A DNA stretch of 64,000 nt from Acidisoma silvae (GCF_020618775.1 NZ_JAESVB010000003.1:372001-436000); one strand, 5' to 3'. Numbered from the stretch's first letter, positions 10,069 to 19,424 are shown. Numbers and translations: made by a program. The notes: generated by a model from the letters alone, not told the origin.

Positions 10069-11367
10069 CTACTTTCCGATGCAGAAATCAGCAAAGATCC
10101 GGTCAAGCAGAGCTTCAACGCCAATCTTGCCGGTAATGCCGCCAAGTGCGGCCAGTGCGATGCGCATCTCCTCGGCCCGCAATTCCGGTTCCGGCTCATC
10201 CATGGCGAGGCACAGATGCCGATGCGCGTCCGATAGATGCGCGCGGTGGCGCTGGCGCGTCAGTGCGGGTGGGCCGGATTGCGCGGTGGCCTCGCGCGCG
10301 AAGGCGCTGAGCCGCTCATGCAGCGCCGTCATGCCGGTGCCATCGATTGCACTGACGGCCAGATCGGCGGCGGGCGTTGCAGCGCCAAGGTCGGCTTTGG
10401 TCGCGATTATCAGCCTGGGCGGCCCATCGGTGGCAGGGGCGGTCGCATCGTCCGTCTCGCCACTCACGAGATCAAGCACAAGATCAGCCTGGGCGGCTTT
10501 CGCGCGGGCTCGGCGCACGCCTTCGGCCTCGACCGGGTCATCCGTCTCGCGCAGCCCTGCGGTATCGATCAGCGTCACCGGCGCATCGCCCAGAACGATC
10601 TGCACTTCAAGCGCGTCGCGGGTCGTGCCGGCGATGGGCGAAACGATGGCGATGTCGCGCCCGGCCAGCGCATTCATGAGCGTCGATTTGCCGGCATTCG
10701 GCGCGCCCTGAATGACGAAAACCAGGCCGTCCCGCATCTTCTCGCCACGATGGCCGTCATTTAGATGGGTGCCGATTGCTTCTGTCAGCCGGGTGATTTC
10801 GCCGCTCAGCATGACCTCCACTTCCGGCGGCAGGGCTTCATCCGGAAAGTCGATCAGCGCTTCCTGATGGGCGAGCGTCCCGGCCAAACGATTGGACCAG
10901 TCCTCATAGACATGGCCTAAAGCGCCTTCCATCTGGCGCAGCGCCTGACGCCGCTGCCCGGCGGTTTCGGCCGCAACCAGATCGCCGATCCCCTCTGCCT
11001 GAAGCAGGTCCATCCGCCCGTTGAGAAAGGCACGGCGGCTGAATTCGCCCGGTTCGGCCAGGCGTGGCCCCAAAGCCAGCAGCGCCTCGACCACGCCGTC
11101 CATCACGGCCCGGCCGCCATGCAGATGTAGTTCGGCGACATCCTCGCCGGTATAGGAGGCTGGGGCGGGCGACCAGATCACCACTGCCTCGTCCAGCACC
11201 TCCCCGGATGCATCGCGCAGGCGGCGCAGGCTGGCCCGGCGCGGTTCCGGGCAGGTGCCGGCCAGTGCCTTGATGGCAGCCTCGGTCTTAGGTCCGCTCA
11301 GTCGCAGCGCGGAAATAGCGCTGCGGCCGATCGCCGTCATCGGCGCGAAGATCGTATCCTCATCCAT
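10069..11367 (-). CDS. mnmE: tRNA modification GTPase MnmE
   Basis: This GTPase partner of MnmG is needed for xm5U34 modification of tRNA (also TrmE/ThdF). It has 432 residues from ATG 11365-11367: [25 protein letters not shown]. The N-terminal formyl-tetrahydrofolate-binding domain is followed by a helical domain with an inserted G domain: Walker [26 protein letters not shown] and ATKAD. It ends in FCIGK, the MnmE C-terminal cysteine motif needed for activity. The open frame extends to 11586, but the sequence upstream of this start is unrelated to the family. It heads the leftward mnmE-mnmG-rsmG-parA-parB series. Confidence 0.97.
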   Translation of the reverse strand: MDEDTIFAPMTAIGRSAISALRLSGPKTEAAIKALAGTCPEPRRASLRRLRDASGEVLDEAVVIWSPAPASYTGEDVAELHLHGGRAVMDGVVEALLALGPRLAEPGEFSRRAFLNGRMDLLQAEGIGDLVAAETAGQRRQALRQMEGALGHVYEDWSNRLAGTLAHQEALIDFPDEALPPEVEVMLSGEITRLTEAIGTHLNDGHRGEKMRDGLVFVIQGAPNAGKSTLMNALAGRDIAIVSPIAGTTRDALEVQIVLGDAPVTLIDTAGLRETDDPVEAEGVRRARAKAAQADLVLDLVSGETDDATAPATDGPPRLIIATKADLGAATPAADLAVSAIDGTGMTALHERLSAFAREATAQSGPPALTRQRHRAHLSDAHRHLCLAMDEPEPELRAEEMRIALAALGGITGKIGVEALLDRIFADFCIGK

Positions 11368-11392
11368 GTCGGAATGGCCCCTGCGGTACCGG

Positions 11393-11755
11393 CTAGGCCG
11401 AGCGGCCGGCGGGCAGCTGCAGGTCATCGGCGCCACCGCCCTGCAGCAGGTGTTCCTCGATGATGCGGTCAACGTCCGCGCGGGTTTCGATCCTGTACCA
11501 GGTGCCGGCGGGATAGATGACGAGGCAAGGCCCGTCTTCGCAGCGGTCCAGGCAGCCGGCCATGTTGACGCGCGCATGCGGAACACCCGCTTCCTTGACG
11601 CGCGCTTTCATATAGTCGCGCAAGGCCTCCGATCCGCGCGCCGCGCAGGACCCGCGCTTATGGCCATCGGGGCGGCGGTTGCAGCAGACGAAGATATGGG
11701 CGTCAAAATACGGTGCCGGATCGATCACAGTATTCTGTTCCGCGTCATCGACCAT
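11393..11755 (-). CDS. (2Fe-2S) ferredoxin domain-containing protein
   Basis: This is a 120-residue thioredoxin-like [2Fe-2S] ferredoxin, similar in pattern to the stand-alone shethna-like/HoxE-type small ferredoxins; its redox partner is unknown. Cysteine arrangement: HIFVCCNRRPDGHKRGSC (Cys24, 25 and 37) and later MAGCLDRCEDGPC (Cys68, 72 and 77), followed by VIYPAGTWYR, typical of this fold. The start at 11753-11755 is chosen because AAGGATTGATCTC precedes it, giving a good ribosome-binding site, and because the longer open frame lacks family sequence. It lies 25 bp upstream of mnmE on the same strand and is divergent from the MGMT gene. Confidence 0.9.
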   Translation of the reverse strand: MVDDAEQNTVIDPAPYFDAHIFVCCNRRPDGHKRGSCAARGSEALRDYMKARVKEAGVPHARVNMAGCLDRCEDGPCLVIYPAGTWYRIETRADVDRIIEEHLLQGGGADDLQLPAGRSA

Positions 11756-12004
11756 GAGATCAATCCTTTGGTTGATAATACAACTATGTTGTTCGCCGGA
11801 GCCGATTGCAAAGCGCCTGTCGGCAGCGGCAAGCCTGCCAAAGTCCGGCCCGGGCAGACCGGTCGCGCCGGCCGTGATCTGCCAGATATTTCTGCAATAA
11901 GCCCCGCGGTCCGTCCAGCATGCGGCGGGGCAGGTCAACCACGATGCTTGACAATTGACCGCCCCGAGGCTTGCCATGCGCCGTCACCTCGTTCAGGCGC
12001 TGCC
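11756..12004. promoter_or_regulatory. Divergent intergenic region between the 2Fe-2S protein and MGMT genes
   Basis: About 250 bp separate the two divergent genes and should hold both promoters. A TTGACA sits at about 11948-11953 on the plus strand, but I see no convincing -10 box at 16-18 bp spacing. No ORF with a recognisable product and no RNA gene was found here. Confidence 0.35.
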
Positions 12005-12493
12005 TTGCCGCAACTTTCTTTGCACACTCCCATTGGTCCCGTCACTGTCTCGGCTGAGCAGGAGAGGATCGTCGCGGTCGATTGGGGCTGGGGCCGCGAC
12101 CAGGACCCGACGCCGGTTCTGACCGAGGCCCGCGCTTGGTTGCAGGACTATTTCGACGGGCAGCTTCGTCCCATGACCCTGCCGCTCGATCCCTATGGCA
12201 CCGCCTATCGCCGCCGCGTCTGGAGCGTGATCGCGACCATTCCGCCCGGCCAGACCTGGACCTATGCCAAGACGGCCGAGGCGGCGGGCGGGTCGCCCCG
12301 CTCCATCGGCACAGCTATGGCGCAGAACCCGATCCCGCTGCTCATTCCCTGCCATCGCGTCGTTGGTACCGGCACCAATGGTCGTATCACCATAGGCGGC
12401 TATAGTGGCGGCGAGGGGGTGGAGACAAAGCGTTTCCTGCTCGATCTTGAGGCTCAGGCCGCCGCCCCCCAGCAACAGAGGATCACGCCATGA
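12005..12493 (+). CDS. ogt: Methylated-DNA--[protein]-cysteine S-methyltransferase
   Basis: This is a suicidal DNA repair protein that moves the methyl group of O6-methylguanine onto its own cysteine. The C-terminal domain is clear: YRRRVWSVIATIPPGQTWTY (winged helix entry), then LIPCHRVVG with acceptor Cys116 and IGGYSGGEGVETKRFLL. The total of about 162 residues matches Ogt/MGMT without an Ada domain. No in-frame ATG lies near the conserved N-terminus, so I propose TTG at 12005-12007 (LPQLSLHTPIGPVTV); TTG 12020 or an upstream TTG is possible. The ATGA overlap with the quinone reductase gene (12490) suggests co-translation. The ogt symbol is a best fit by domain content. Confidence 0.87.
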   Translation: MPQLSLHTPIGPVTVSAEQERIVAVDWGWGRDQDPTPVLTEARAWLQDYFDGQLRPMTLPLDPYGTAYRRRVWSVIATIPPGQTWTYAKTAEAAGGSPRSIGTAMAQNPIPLLIPCHRVVGTGTNGRITIGGYSGGEGVETKRFLLDLEAQAAAPQQQRITP

Positions 12494-13461
12494 GCCATGC
12501 TATCCGGGTGCAGGCCACGGGCGGTCCCGAGGTTCTCGGCTGGGAACAGGTGCCGACGCCGGAGCCCGGGCCGGGGCAGGTGCTGATCCATCACGCCGCG
12601 ATCGGCGTCAATTTCATCGACCTTTATTTCCGCAGCGGCCTCTACAAGACGCCGCTGCCGATGACACCGGGCATGGAAGCCTCCGGCACCGTGCTGCGGC
12701 TGGGGCCGGGCGTCACGGATTTCGCTGAAGGCGACCGCGTCGCCTATGTCTCCATGCCGCTCGGCGCCTATGCCGAAAAGCGCGTCATGCCGGCCGATCG
12801 GCTGGTGAAACTGCCGCCCTCCATCAGTTTCGAGACCGCCGCCGGCATGATGATGCGCGGCCTCACCACGCAATTCCTGCTGCATCGGACCTATAAGGTC
12901 AGCCCCGGCGAAACCATCCTTGTCTATGCGGCGGCCGGGGGCGTCGGGCTGGTGATGTGCCAATGGGCCAAGCATATCGGCGCCATCGTCATCGGCGTCG
13001 TCTCCAGTGCCGAGAAGGCGGCCATCGCTCGTGCCCATGGCGCGGATCACGTGCTGCTGGCTGATGAGGATATTCCGGCCCGCGTCCGCGACATCACCAA
13101 CGGCGCCATGGTGCCCGTGGTCTATGACAGCGTCGGCCGTGATACTTTCGCGGCCAGCCTCGACTGCCTAGCGCCGCTCGGCATGATGGTCAGCTTCGGC
13201 AATGCCTCGGGTGCCGTGCCGCCTGTCGATATCAGCCAATTGGCGGCCAAGGGCAGCCTGTTTCTGACGCGGCCCAGCCTCGTCACCTATACGGCCAAGC
13301 GCTCGGCTCTGCTGGCAGCGACGGAAGACCTCTTCGATGTCGTGCAGAAAGGTCAGGTCAAGATCGAGGTCGACCAGACCTTTCCGCTGAAGGACGCGGC
13401 GGAAGCCCATCGCGCTCTGGAATCACGCAAGACCACCGGCAGCACGATTTTGAAGCCCTGA
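12490..13461 (+). CDS. NADPH:quinone reductase (zinc-independent MDR family)
   Basis: This 323-residue medium-chain reductase is of the Qor/zeta-crystallin type, reducing quinones with NADPH. The N-terminal GroES-like fold has NFIDLYFRSGLYKTPLPMTPGMEASG, cut here to NFIDLYFRSGLYK and PGMEASGTV. The nucleotide-binding loop AAAGGVGLVMCQWA starts near residue 147. Zinc-ligand cysteines of true alcohol dehydrogenases are absent, as expected for this subfamily. The start overlaps the MGMT stop (ATGA). A long bidirectional stem-loop follows at 13471. Confidence 0.92.
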   Translation: MSHAIRVQATGGPEVLGWEQVPTPEPGPGQVLIHHAAIGVNFIDLYFRSGLYKTPLPMTPGMEASGTVLRLGPGVTDFAEGDRVAYVSMPLGAYAEKRVMPADRLVKLPPSISFETAAGMMMRGLTTQFLLHRTYKVSPGETILVYAAAGGVGLVMCQWAKHIGAIVIGVVSSAEKAAIARAHGADHVLLADEDIPARVRDITNGAMVPVVYDSVGRDTFAASLDCLAPLGMMVSFGNASGAVPPVDISQLAAKGSLFLTRPSLVTYTAKRSALLAATEDLFDVVQKGQVKIEVDQTFPLKDAAEAHRALESRKTTGSTILKP

Positions 13462-13470
13462 GGGGTTAGT

Positions 13471-13513
13471 CTGCACCGGCTCTCATCCCGGACGGGGGTG
13501 AGGGCCGGTGCAG
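13471..13513. terminator. Long stem-loop at a convergent junction
   Basis: CTGCACCGGC at 13471-13480 pairs with GCCGGTGCAG at 13504-13513, and the stem continues inward through CTCA/TGAG and CCC/GGG with small mismatches, giving nearly 19 bp around GGACG. It sits between two convergent genes (quinone reductase and grxC), so it probably ends transcription from both sides although the T tract is weak. Part of its right arm recurs at 55344-55363. Confidence 0.6.
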
Positions 13514-13525
13514 GCTCGATTTCAG

Positions 13526-13786
13526 TTAGGCCGCAAGCACCGGGTCCAGGCCGCCCTGGCGGTCCAGCGCCACCAGATCGTCGCAGCCACCGATATGCTT
13601 GCCGTCGATGAAGATCTGCGGCACCGAGGTCCGGCCCGTGCGGGTGCGGGATTCCGCACGCTCCGGCGTGCCATTGGGCGCGTCGATTTCCTTATAGGCC
13701 GCGCCCTTGCTGTCCAGCAGCGCCTTGGCGCGCGTGCAATAGGGGCAGTAGGGCTGGGTGTAGATTTCAATCTGAGCCATGGTCAT
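13526..13786 (-). CDS. grxC: Glutaredoxin 3
   Basis: This is a small dithiol glutaredoxin that reduces protein disulfides with glutathione. It has 86 residues, MTMAQIEIYTQPYCPYCTRA, with the CPYC active site at Cys14/Cys17 and the glutathione-binding TSVPQIFIDGKHIGGCDDL. Start is at ATG 13784-13786 or the third codon ATG at 13778-13780. It is 3 bp downstream of comF, as in the conserved alphaproteobacterial comF-grxC pair; the nitrilase that usually follows lies at 50.1 kb instead. Confidence 0.95.
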   Translation of the reverse strand: MTMAQIEIYTQPYCPYCTRAKALLDSKGAAYKEIDAPNGTPERAESRTRTGRTSVPQIFIDGKHIGGCDDLVALDRQGGLDPVLAA

Positions 13787-13789
13787 CTC

Positions 13790-14632
13790 TCATTCATGCG
13801 TTCGGTGATGAGATTTGCCGGGCTCGCCGGCCTCTGCAAGGGCATGGCCGATCTGCCAATCCTCCCGCAGACGCGGATCAGGCACGCGGGCGGCCACCAG
13901 CGCATCGACGCCGGCCGCGCCTGCCAGCAGCAGCAGCTTGGCGCAGGCATTCAGGGTCGCCCCTGACGTCATGACGTCATCGACGATGAGAAGCCGTTGA
14001 CCCTGCAGACGCTGCCGCATAGCCGTCCGGATCGCAAAAGCCATGTCCACCTCCCGGTGACGCCCGGCCGCCGACAGATTGCCCAGCGGCACGGTCGCGC
14101 GACGGCGGAGCAGCGCATCGACTGCGCAGGGTTTGCCAGCCCGCCTGGCGAGATCCAGAGCCAGCAAGGCCGCCTGATTGTAGCGCCGTGCGGCGAGGCG
14201 GCTGCGATGCAAAGGCACGGGCAGGATCAGGTCAGCCTCGGCCAGCAGCGGGCTGGCAGCCCGCGCCATCAGCCGCCCGAGCAGGGGCGCCAATTCCGTC
14301 CGGTCGCTATGCTTGAAGGGCAGAATCAGGCGTTGCGCGGCCTCGTCATACACAAAGGCAGCGCGTCCGCGCTGAAAGACCGGAGGCCGCGTCTGGCAGG
14401 CGGGGCAGGCGGATGCGGGACTGGCGGCGTTCGGCAGGGCGAAGGGCAGGCCGCAGCGCGCGCAATAGGGGGCGCTAATGAAGGTGAGCGCCGCGAAACA
14501 GGTGGCGCAGAGGCCCTGTATTCCGTGAACGGGCGCGCCGCAGCCCGGGCAGCAGGGCGGCATCAGCCCATCCAGCACGATCCCGGCTGAGCGCCGCAGG
14601 CCTTGGCTTAGCCAATGCAGTCTGTCCCACAT
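13790..14632 (-). CDS. comF: ComF family phosphoribosyltransferase-like protein
   Basis: This 280-residue ComF/GntX-type protein has an N-terminal double zinc ribbon: CCPGCGAP at about 27-34, GLCATC at about 40-45, YCARCG and CPACQ. A C-terminal PRTase-type domain ends with LLIVDDVMTSGATLNACA, the PRPP-binding loop. In other bacteria ComF contributes to uptake of single-stranded DNA during transformation, but many homologues are in non-competent species, so the role here is open. It starts MWDRLHWLSQGLRR and is followed by grxC after a 3-bp gap. Confidence 0.92.
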   Translation of the reverse strand: MWDRLHWLSQGLRRSAGIVLDGLMPPCCPGCGAPVHGIQGLCATCFAALTFISAPYCARCGLPFALPNAASPASACPACQTRPPVFQRGRAAFVYDEAAQRLILPFKHSDRTELAPLLGRLMARAASPLLAEADLILPVPLHRSRLAARRYNQAALLALDLARRAGKPCAVDALLRRRATVPLGNLSAAGRHREVDMAFAIRTAMRQRLQGQRLLIVDDVMTSGATLNACAKLLLLAGAAGVDALVAARVPDPRLREDWQIGHALAEAGEPGKSHHRTHE

Positions 14633-14681
14633 CGGTCTAGTTTATGATTCGATATCAGATCGAATCCAGGGCAAAATAAAA

Positions 14682-14707
14682 CGCCCCGCAGGTGATCCCG
14701 CGGGGCG
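14682..14707 (-). terminator. Rho-independent terminator downstream of hpnN
   Basis: An 8-bp GC stem CGCCCCGC / GCGGGGCG (14682-14689 with 14700-14707) has a 10-base loop. On the minus strand it is followed by TTTTATTTT, giving a strong terminator for hpnN; the plus-strand side has only CTTTTC. It lies between the stop of hpnN and the start of comF. Confidence 0.85.
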
Positions 14708-14735
14708 CTTTTCTCAGGCGAAATTATCGCCAGGT

Positions 14736-17396
14736 TTAGGAATGAATATCCTCGGTTGCCGGCGCAGGCGCCGGTACCGCGGGCTGGGCGGTTTTCGGAG
14801 CCGGCACCAGATACAGCAGAGCCGGCTCGAAAATGAAGGTCGCGACCAGCGTGCAGCCCAGGCTGAGCAGCAGCAGCAGGCCCATGCTCGCCGTTCCCGG
14901 ATGATGGGAGAAGGCGAGCGAGCCGAAGGCCGTGCTGGTGGTCAGCGCCGAGAACAGGATCGCGCGGGCGGTGGGGGAGGCCAGGAAGCTGCGCTCGCCG
15001 GCCCGCCAGTTCATGACGAAGTAGAGGTTGAAGGAAACGCCCACCCCCTGCAGCAGCGGCAGGGCGATGATATTCGCGAAATTCAGCGGCAGCGGCAGCA
15101 GAACGATGACCAGCACGGTGATCAGCGAGGACAGCACCAGCGGCGCCATGATCAGCGCCACATGCAGCGGCCGGCGCAGGAACAGGAACAGGATGACGGC
15201 AATGGCGATCAGCGCCAGCACCGCTGCCTCGCGAAAGGCGCCGATGATCGTGGTCGCGCTGGCGATGACGGTGACCGCTGATCCGCCGGCATTGGGTGCG
15301 ATCGCCGTCACCTGATGCACGAAGGCGCGCAGGCCGGCGCTGTTCATGGCCGTCGTCTTCGGCAGCACCTGGATGCGCGCCTGGCCGTCCGGCGTCAGCC
15401 AGTCCACCGTCAGGTTATGGGGCAGATTGGCGATCGTCACCGGCTGCGCCGACAGCGACTTTTGCAGATTGGCCAGCTGCATCGGCAGGAATTCCGTCAG
15501 TGCGGCATTGGCTGCCATCAGCTGCGCATCCGTCTGGCCGCTCAGCTTGGTCAGATCGTCGTCGATGGCCAGCAGTGGGCTGTCGGCCGGCAGTTTTGGT
15601 TTGGCGGCGTTGATGGCGCGCTGCGTCGCCTTGATAGCAAGACGGATATCGCTGGGCGTCACGGGCGCGGCCGGGCCAGGGGAAAGCGTCGGCGCCAGCA
15701 GTTCCTCGGTATCGGCAATCGCGTCCAGCTTCGGCTGCTGGTTATCCGGCACGAAGCTCGACAGGGACAGAGCGTGATCGACCAGCGGCAGTTTAGAGAG
15801 CCTGTCGGCCAACGTCGCGGCGGCGGCCGGTGAGGGTGCCAGAACGTCGATGCTATAGGGATCGGTGACCGGATTATCGAGCAGGCTGCGCAGCGTCTGC
15901 ATCGCTTCCGAATGCGGGTCCTGCGTATCCAGCGGGTCGCTGTCGAAATTGATCAGCGGGATCATAACCAGGCCGACGATGCCGAGGATGGCGAAGATGC
16001 CCACCACCGGGCGGCGCTTCTGCCACAGGAACATATCGGCCGGTGCGGCCGCGCCGAAGCCGATTTCGCCCTTCTCCGCAGGCAGGCGGAATAGCGTGAT
16101 CAGCGCAGGCAGGAAGGTGATGGTGCAGGCGAAGGCGATGAGCATGCCGAAGCCGGCGATCAATCCCAGTTCGGCCACGCCCGCGAAGCTCGTCGGCACG
16201 AAGGCGAAGAAGCCGGCCGCAATGGCGACGGCGGCCAGCAGCACGGAATTGCCGGCCTTGCGCAGCGTCTGTTCCAGCGCATGTTCGGCGCTCGGCGAAA
16301 GCCGGCGCTCGTCACGATAGCGCACTGCGATCTGGATCGCGAAATCGACCGCCAGGCCCACGAACAGAACCGCAAAAGCAACCGAGATCAGATTCAGCGT
16401 GCCGATGGCGATGGCGGCGAACAGTGTCGTTAGCAGCAGCCCCAGCACCAGCGTCAGCAGAATGGCGAAGATGTAGCGGATGCGGCGGACGGCCAGTACC
16501 AGCCATAGGATGATGAGGACGACGGAAATCACTGTATCGGTGACGACGCCTTGGGTCAGGGAGGCGAATTGCTGATCGGCCAGCGCGATCTGGCCGGTGA
16601 GGCGGAAGGTGGCGCGGCCATCGGCGATGGTCGGCACTTTCGCCGCGATGGCGCGCAGCGCGTCCGTCGCGACCGCGCCGGGTTCGATCGCGCCGTAATC
16701 CTGCGTCGGCTGAATCAGCACGAAGCGATTGGCGCCGGCGCGGTCGCTGAGCGAGCCGCCGAGCAGCTTCTGCCAGGAGACGGGTTCCGGATGCCCGTCG
16801 GCCGAGGCCTTCAGCCCGCGGTCGAAACCGTCGAGCGCGGTCTTGTAGCCCGTGAGATCGACCTGACCCTGGGCGGCGCCCTGGCCGATCAGGCCGATGG
16901 CCGTCAGCAGGCCGCGCATGGAGGGGTCGGCGGCGAGCTGGCCGATGAAGGGCTGCGCCTGCACCAGACTGTCCAGCAGCTTCTGCAACTCGGGCTGATC
17001 CAGGAACAGCAGGCCTTCCGTCTTGAAAAATTCAAGATCGTCGGGACGGCGGACGGTGTGGAAATGCGCCTTGTCGGCCATGGCCGCCTGCGCGATGGCG
17101 GCCGCAGTCTGATCCGCCTCTTCAGGCGTCTTGGCGCTGATGACGCCGACCAGCAGATCGTTGAACTGCGGAAAGGCCTTGTTCAGAACCTCCTGCGACT
17201 GCCGCCAGGGCAGTTTGGGGGAGAAGAGGTCGTCCGTATTTGTATCGATGCCAAGATGACGCGGCGTATAGAGCACGCTGCCGATTGCCAGAATAATACC
17301 CGCCAGGACCACCCAAAGGGCGTGGCGGCTGCTCAGGCGTGCGATAGCCGCCAGCTTTGTCTGAACCCACATCGACCCTTGTCTGTCCTTATTCAA
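14736..17396 (-). CDS. hpnN: HpnN, hopanoid-associated RND/MMPL transporter
   Basis: This is an inner-membrane RND-superfamily transporter proposed to move hopanoids to the outer membrane. It has 886 residues with a first membrane segment at about 25-46 (HALWVVLAGIILAIGSVLY), a large periplasmic loop (DTNTDDLFSPKLPWRQ), a sterol-sensing-like helix bundle (ISVVLIILWLVLAV, SVAFAVLFVGLAVDFAIQIA), a second periplasmic loop from about 500 and a second helix bundle (AVLALIAIAVILFLFLRR onwards). The order 1+5+1+5 helices and the FVGLAVDFAIQ motif match HpnN. Other hopanoid genes are not in the window. ATG at 17372 (MWVQTKLAAI) is an alternative start. Divergent from the 3-hydroxyacyl-CoA dehydrogenase gene. 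Confidence 0.88.
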   Translation of the reverse strand: MNKDRQGSMWVQTKLAAIARLSSRHALWVVLAGIILAIGSVLYTPRHLGIDTNTDDLFSPKLPWRQSQEVLNKAFPQFNDLLVGVISAKTPEEADQTAAAIAQAAMADKAHFHTVRRPDDLEFFKTEGLLFLDQPELQKLLDSLVQAQPFIGQLAADPSMRGLLTAIGLIGQGAAQGQVDLTGYKTALDGFDRGLKASADGHPEPVSWQKLLGGSLSDRAGANRFVLIQPTQDYGAIEPGAVATDALRAIAAKVPTIADGRATFRLTGQIALADQQFASLTQGVVTDTVISVVLIILWLVLAVRRIRYIFAILLTLVLGLLLTTLFAAIAIGTLNLISVAFAVLFVGLAVDFAIQIAVRYRDERRLSPSAEHALEQTLRKAGNSVLLAAVAIAAGFFAFVPTSFAGVAELGLIAGFGMLIAFACTITFLPALITLFRLPAEKGEIGFGAAAPADMFLWQKRRPVVGIFAILGIVGLVMIPLINFDSDPLDTQDPHSEAMQTLRSLLDNPVTDPYSIDVLAPSPAAAATLADRLSKLPLVDHALSLSSFVPDNQQPKLDAIADTEELLAPTLSPGPAAPVTPSDIRLAIKATQRAINAAKPKLPADSPLLAIDDDLTKLSGQTDAQLMAANAALTEFLPMQLANLQKSLSAQPVTIANLPHNLTVDWLTPDGQARIQVLPKTTAMNSAGLRAFVHQVTAIAPNAGGSAVTVIASATTIIGAFREAAVLALIAIAVILFLFLRRPLHVALIMAPLVLSSLITVLVIVLLPLPLNFANIIALPLLQGVGVSFNLYFVMNWRAGERSFLASPTARAILFSALTTSTAFGSLAFSHHPGTASMGLLLLLSLGCTLVATFIFEPALLYLVPAPKTAQPAVPAPAPATEDIHS

Positions 17397-17609
17397 ATTC
17401 CGGCGTCCAGGACGCCCTGATCGCTTACCGGATAGTCTGGACGCGGTGAAGCGCGGCGGCTCGTCTGGCCCCGCCTCTCATCCCGAAACCTAGGTCCTAA
17501 GGCCTGCTTTGGCATCACAATGGTGGGAGTGGCCAAGCGCGGTACTCCGGTTGGCAGGGGCGGCAAAGCCGCCGATACTGGCCGCTCAATCGGTTGTGGG
17601 GACGGTGCG

Positions 17610-18506
17610 ATGGTGGCTGACGGTTCTGCGGATGCGATCCAGCTCGTCGGCGTCATCGGTGCGGGCCAGATGGGCAACGGCATCGCCCATGTCGCGGCGC
17701 TGAGCGGTCTCGATGTCGTGCTGACCGACCTGCGCCCGGAAGCGCTGGCCCAGGCTCTGGCGACGATCGGCAAGAATCTGGACCGTCAGGTGCAGAAGGG
17801 GGCGGTCACGGAGTCCGATCGGACGGCGGCGCTGGGGCGGATCACCACGGCATCCGAGACGCGCGCGCTGGGCCAATGCGATATCGTCATCGAGGCGGCG
17901 ACGGAGCGGGAGGAGATCAAGACCGCCATCCTGAAGGATCTGGTTCCGCATCTGAAGCCGGACGCCATCATCGCCACCAATACCTCTTCTATATCCATCA
18001 CCCGGTTGGCGGCCGTCACGGATCGGCCGCACCGGGTCATCGGCATGCATTTCATGAACCCGGTGCCGGTCATGAAGCTGGTCGAGGTCATTCGCGGCAT
18101 CGCGACGGATGACGCCACCTTCGGCGCTGTGCAGGCGCTGGCCACCCGTATGGGCAAGACGACCGCCGTGGCGGAAGACTACCCCGCCTTCATCGTCAAC
18201 CGCGTCCTGATCCCGATGATCAATGAAGCGGCCTATGCGCTGATGGAGGGCGTGGGCTCGGTCTCGGCCATCGATACGGCGATGAAGCTGGGGACCAATC
18301 AGCCCATGGGACCGCTGGAACTGGGCGATTTCATCGGGCTCGATACCTGCCTCGCCATTATGCGCGTGCTGCAGGACGGTATGGGCGACAGCAAGTACCG
18401 GCCTTGCCCGCTGCTGGTGAAATATGTCGAGGCCGGCTGGCTAGGCCGCAAGACGAAGCGGGGCTTTTACGACTATGCCGAGGCGGTGCCCCGACCGACA
18501 CGCTGA
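17610..18506 (+). CDS. 3-hydroxybutyryl-CoA dehydrogenase
   Basis: This NAD(P)-dependent enzyme interconverts 3-hydroxyacyl-CoA and 3-oxoacyl-CoA and is probably active on the C4 substrate. The 298-residue single-domain form (typical 285-300) has GVIGAGQMGNGIAHVAALSG (Rossmann, about 14-33), IEAATEREEIK, NTSSISITRLA, the catalytic GMHFMNPVPVMKLVEV and YPAFIVNRVLIPMINEA. It ends with GLDTCLAIMRVLQDG and LLVKYVEAGWLGRKTKRGFYDY, both family signatures. Start ATG 17610 gives the usual N-terminus; an open frame reaches 17520 without homology. It could serve butanoate/PHB or fatty acid metabolism; neighbours do not decide. Confidence 0.92.
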   Translation: MVADGSADAIQLVGVIGAGQMGNGIAHVAALSGLDVVLTDLRPEALAQALATIGKNLDRQVQKGAVTESDRTAALGRITTASETRALGQCDIVIEAATEREEIKTAILKDLVPHLKPDAIIATNTSSISITRLAAVTDRPHRVIGMHFMNPVPVMKLVEVIRGIATDDATFGAVQALATRMGKTTAVAEDYPAFIVNRVLIPMINEAAYALMEGVGSVSAIDTAMKLGTNQPMGPLELGDFIGLDTCLAIMRVLQDGMGDSKYRPCPLLVKYVEAGWLGRKTKRGFYDYAEAVPRPTR

Positions 18507-18510
18507 CCGT

Positions 18511-19146
18511 TCAGAGACCGACGGCGGCGTAGAGACTGCCCAGAGCCGGGACCGCCGCGATCAATTGCGGCTCGAACAGGATCGCCGCGATGATCAGAAC
18601 GATCACGATCAGCAGAATGAACCAGATCAGGCGGCCGCGATGCGGTTTGCGGCCACCGGGCGCGCGATAGTCGGTCTCTCCAAAGGACAGTTCATGTGAC
18701 AGCCGGCGTTCTTCGGCGTCGGGCCTGGGGTCATCATCGATATCCGCCGCGACGTCGTCCAGCAGTGTGCGGGTCGACGCGCTGGACTCGGCCGCGATGA
18801 CAGGGGCAGGCGCCGCCGAACCGGGACGCGAGGCCAAGGTGTCCGCCAGCCTGGCGGTATCGGGCGGCGGGGTCATGGCGGCAGGGGTCACTGGCGGTGG
18901 TGCCGCAGGAAGCGGTGCATCGTCGACGGGCAGACCCGCCTGCGATGGCGCGGCCAGCGACGGGACAGGCTCGGCCGGAGGCACGGGCATCGGCATGGGC
19001 GCGACGGTGGTCTCGGCAGGGGCCGCGGGTTTCACGACCGTCCACTGATAGCCGCAGCGATTGCACCGCACCTCGCGCGGTTGCGGTCCGAACAGGTTTT
19101 CCGGAGCTTCGTAGGCTGCGGAACATTCACGACACACTAGTCGCAT
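18511..19146 (-). CDS. MJ0042-type zinc-ribbon membrane protein
   Basis: This 211-residue protein has an N-terminal zinc ribbon: MRLVCRECSAAYEAPENLFG with Cys5/Cys8 and VRCNRCGYQW with Cys28/Cys31. A long Pro/Ala-rich disordered linker follows, and one transmembrane helix near the C-terminus (GRLIWFILLIVIVLIIAAILF) leaves a short tail. Such proteins are regularly found divergent from ftsE in alphaproteobacteria; the function is unknown. The start codon at 19144-19146 is chosen because it begins the zinc ribbon directly. It ends 4 bp from the dehydrogenase stop on the other strand. Confidence 0.85.
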   Translation of the reverse strand: MRLVCRECSAAYEAPENLFGPQPREVRCNRCGYQWTVVKPAAPAETTVAPMPMPVPPAEPVPSLAAPSQAGLPVDDAPLPAAPPPVTPAAMTPPPDTARLADTLASRPGSAAPAPVIAAESSASTRTLLDDVAADIDDDPRPDAEERRLSHELSFGETDYRAPGGRKPHRGRLIWFILLIVIVLIIAAILFEPQLIAAVPALGSLYAAVGL

Positions 19147-19424
19147 TTGCGGCGTTACCCTTGTGTTGGAGCGAACCAACCCATTGTTTACGCGCGGATT
19201 GTGGCCAAGAGCGGCGCCGCGTGCAATCCTCTGTCTCGCGACGGACGGTCCGTTCTCGAAACTATCCTGCCTGCTTTGGAAGAAAATTGCCGTTTTGCCT
19301 GATCCTTGCACCTTCGCCGGCCTGGTCGGTCGCCCTGGTAAACCGGATGCATGGCTTGTAATGAGGCATGCGGGCAAGTTTTGTTCTAGATTGCTCTCCA
19401 TGCCCTATCGTCGGTCGAGCATCC

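Noticed and set aside
13047-13052. Additional CACGTG hexamers (here and at about 40750 and 63912) as parS candidates
   Set aside because: The flanking TTC/GAA arms of the parS palindrome are missing, so they are chance E-box-like hexamers.
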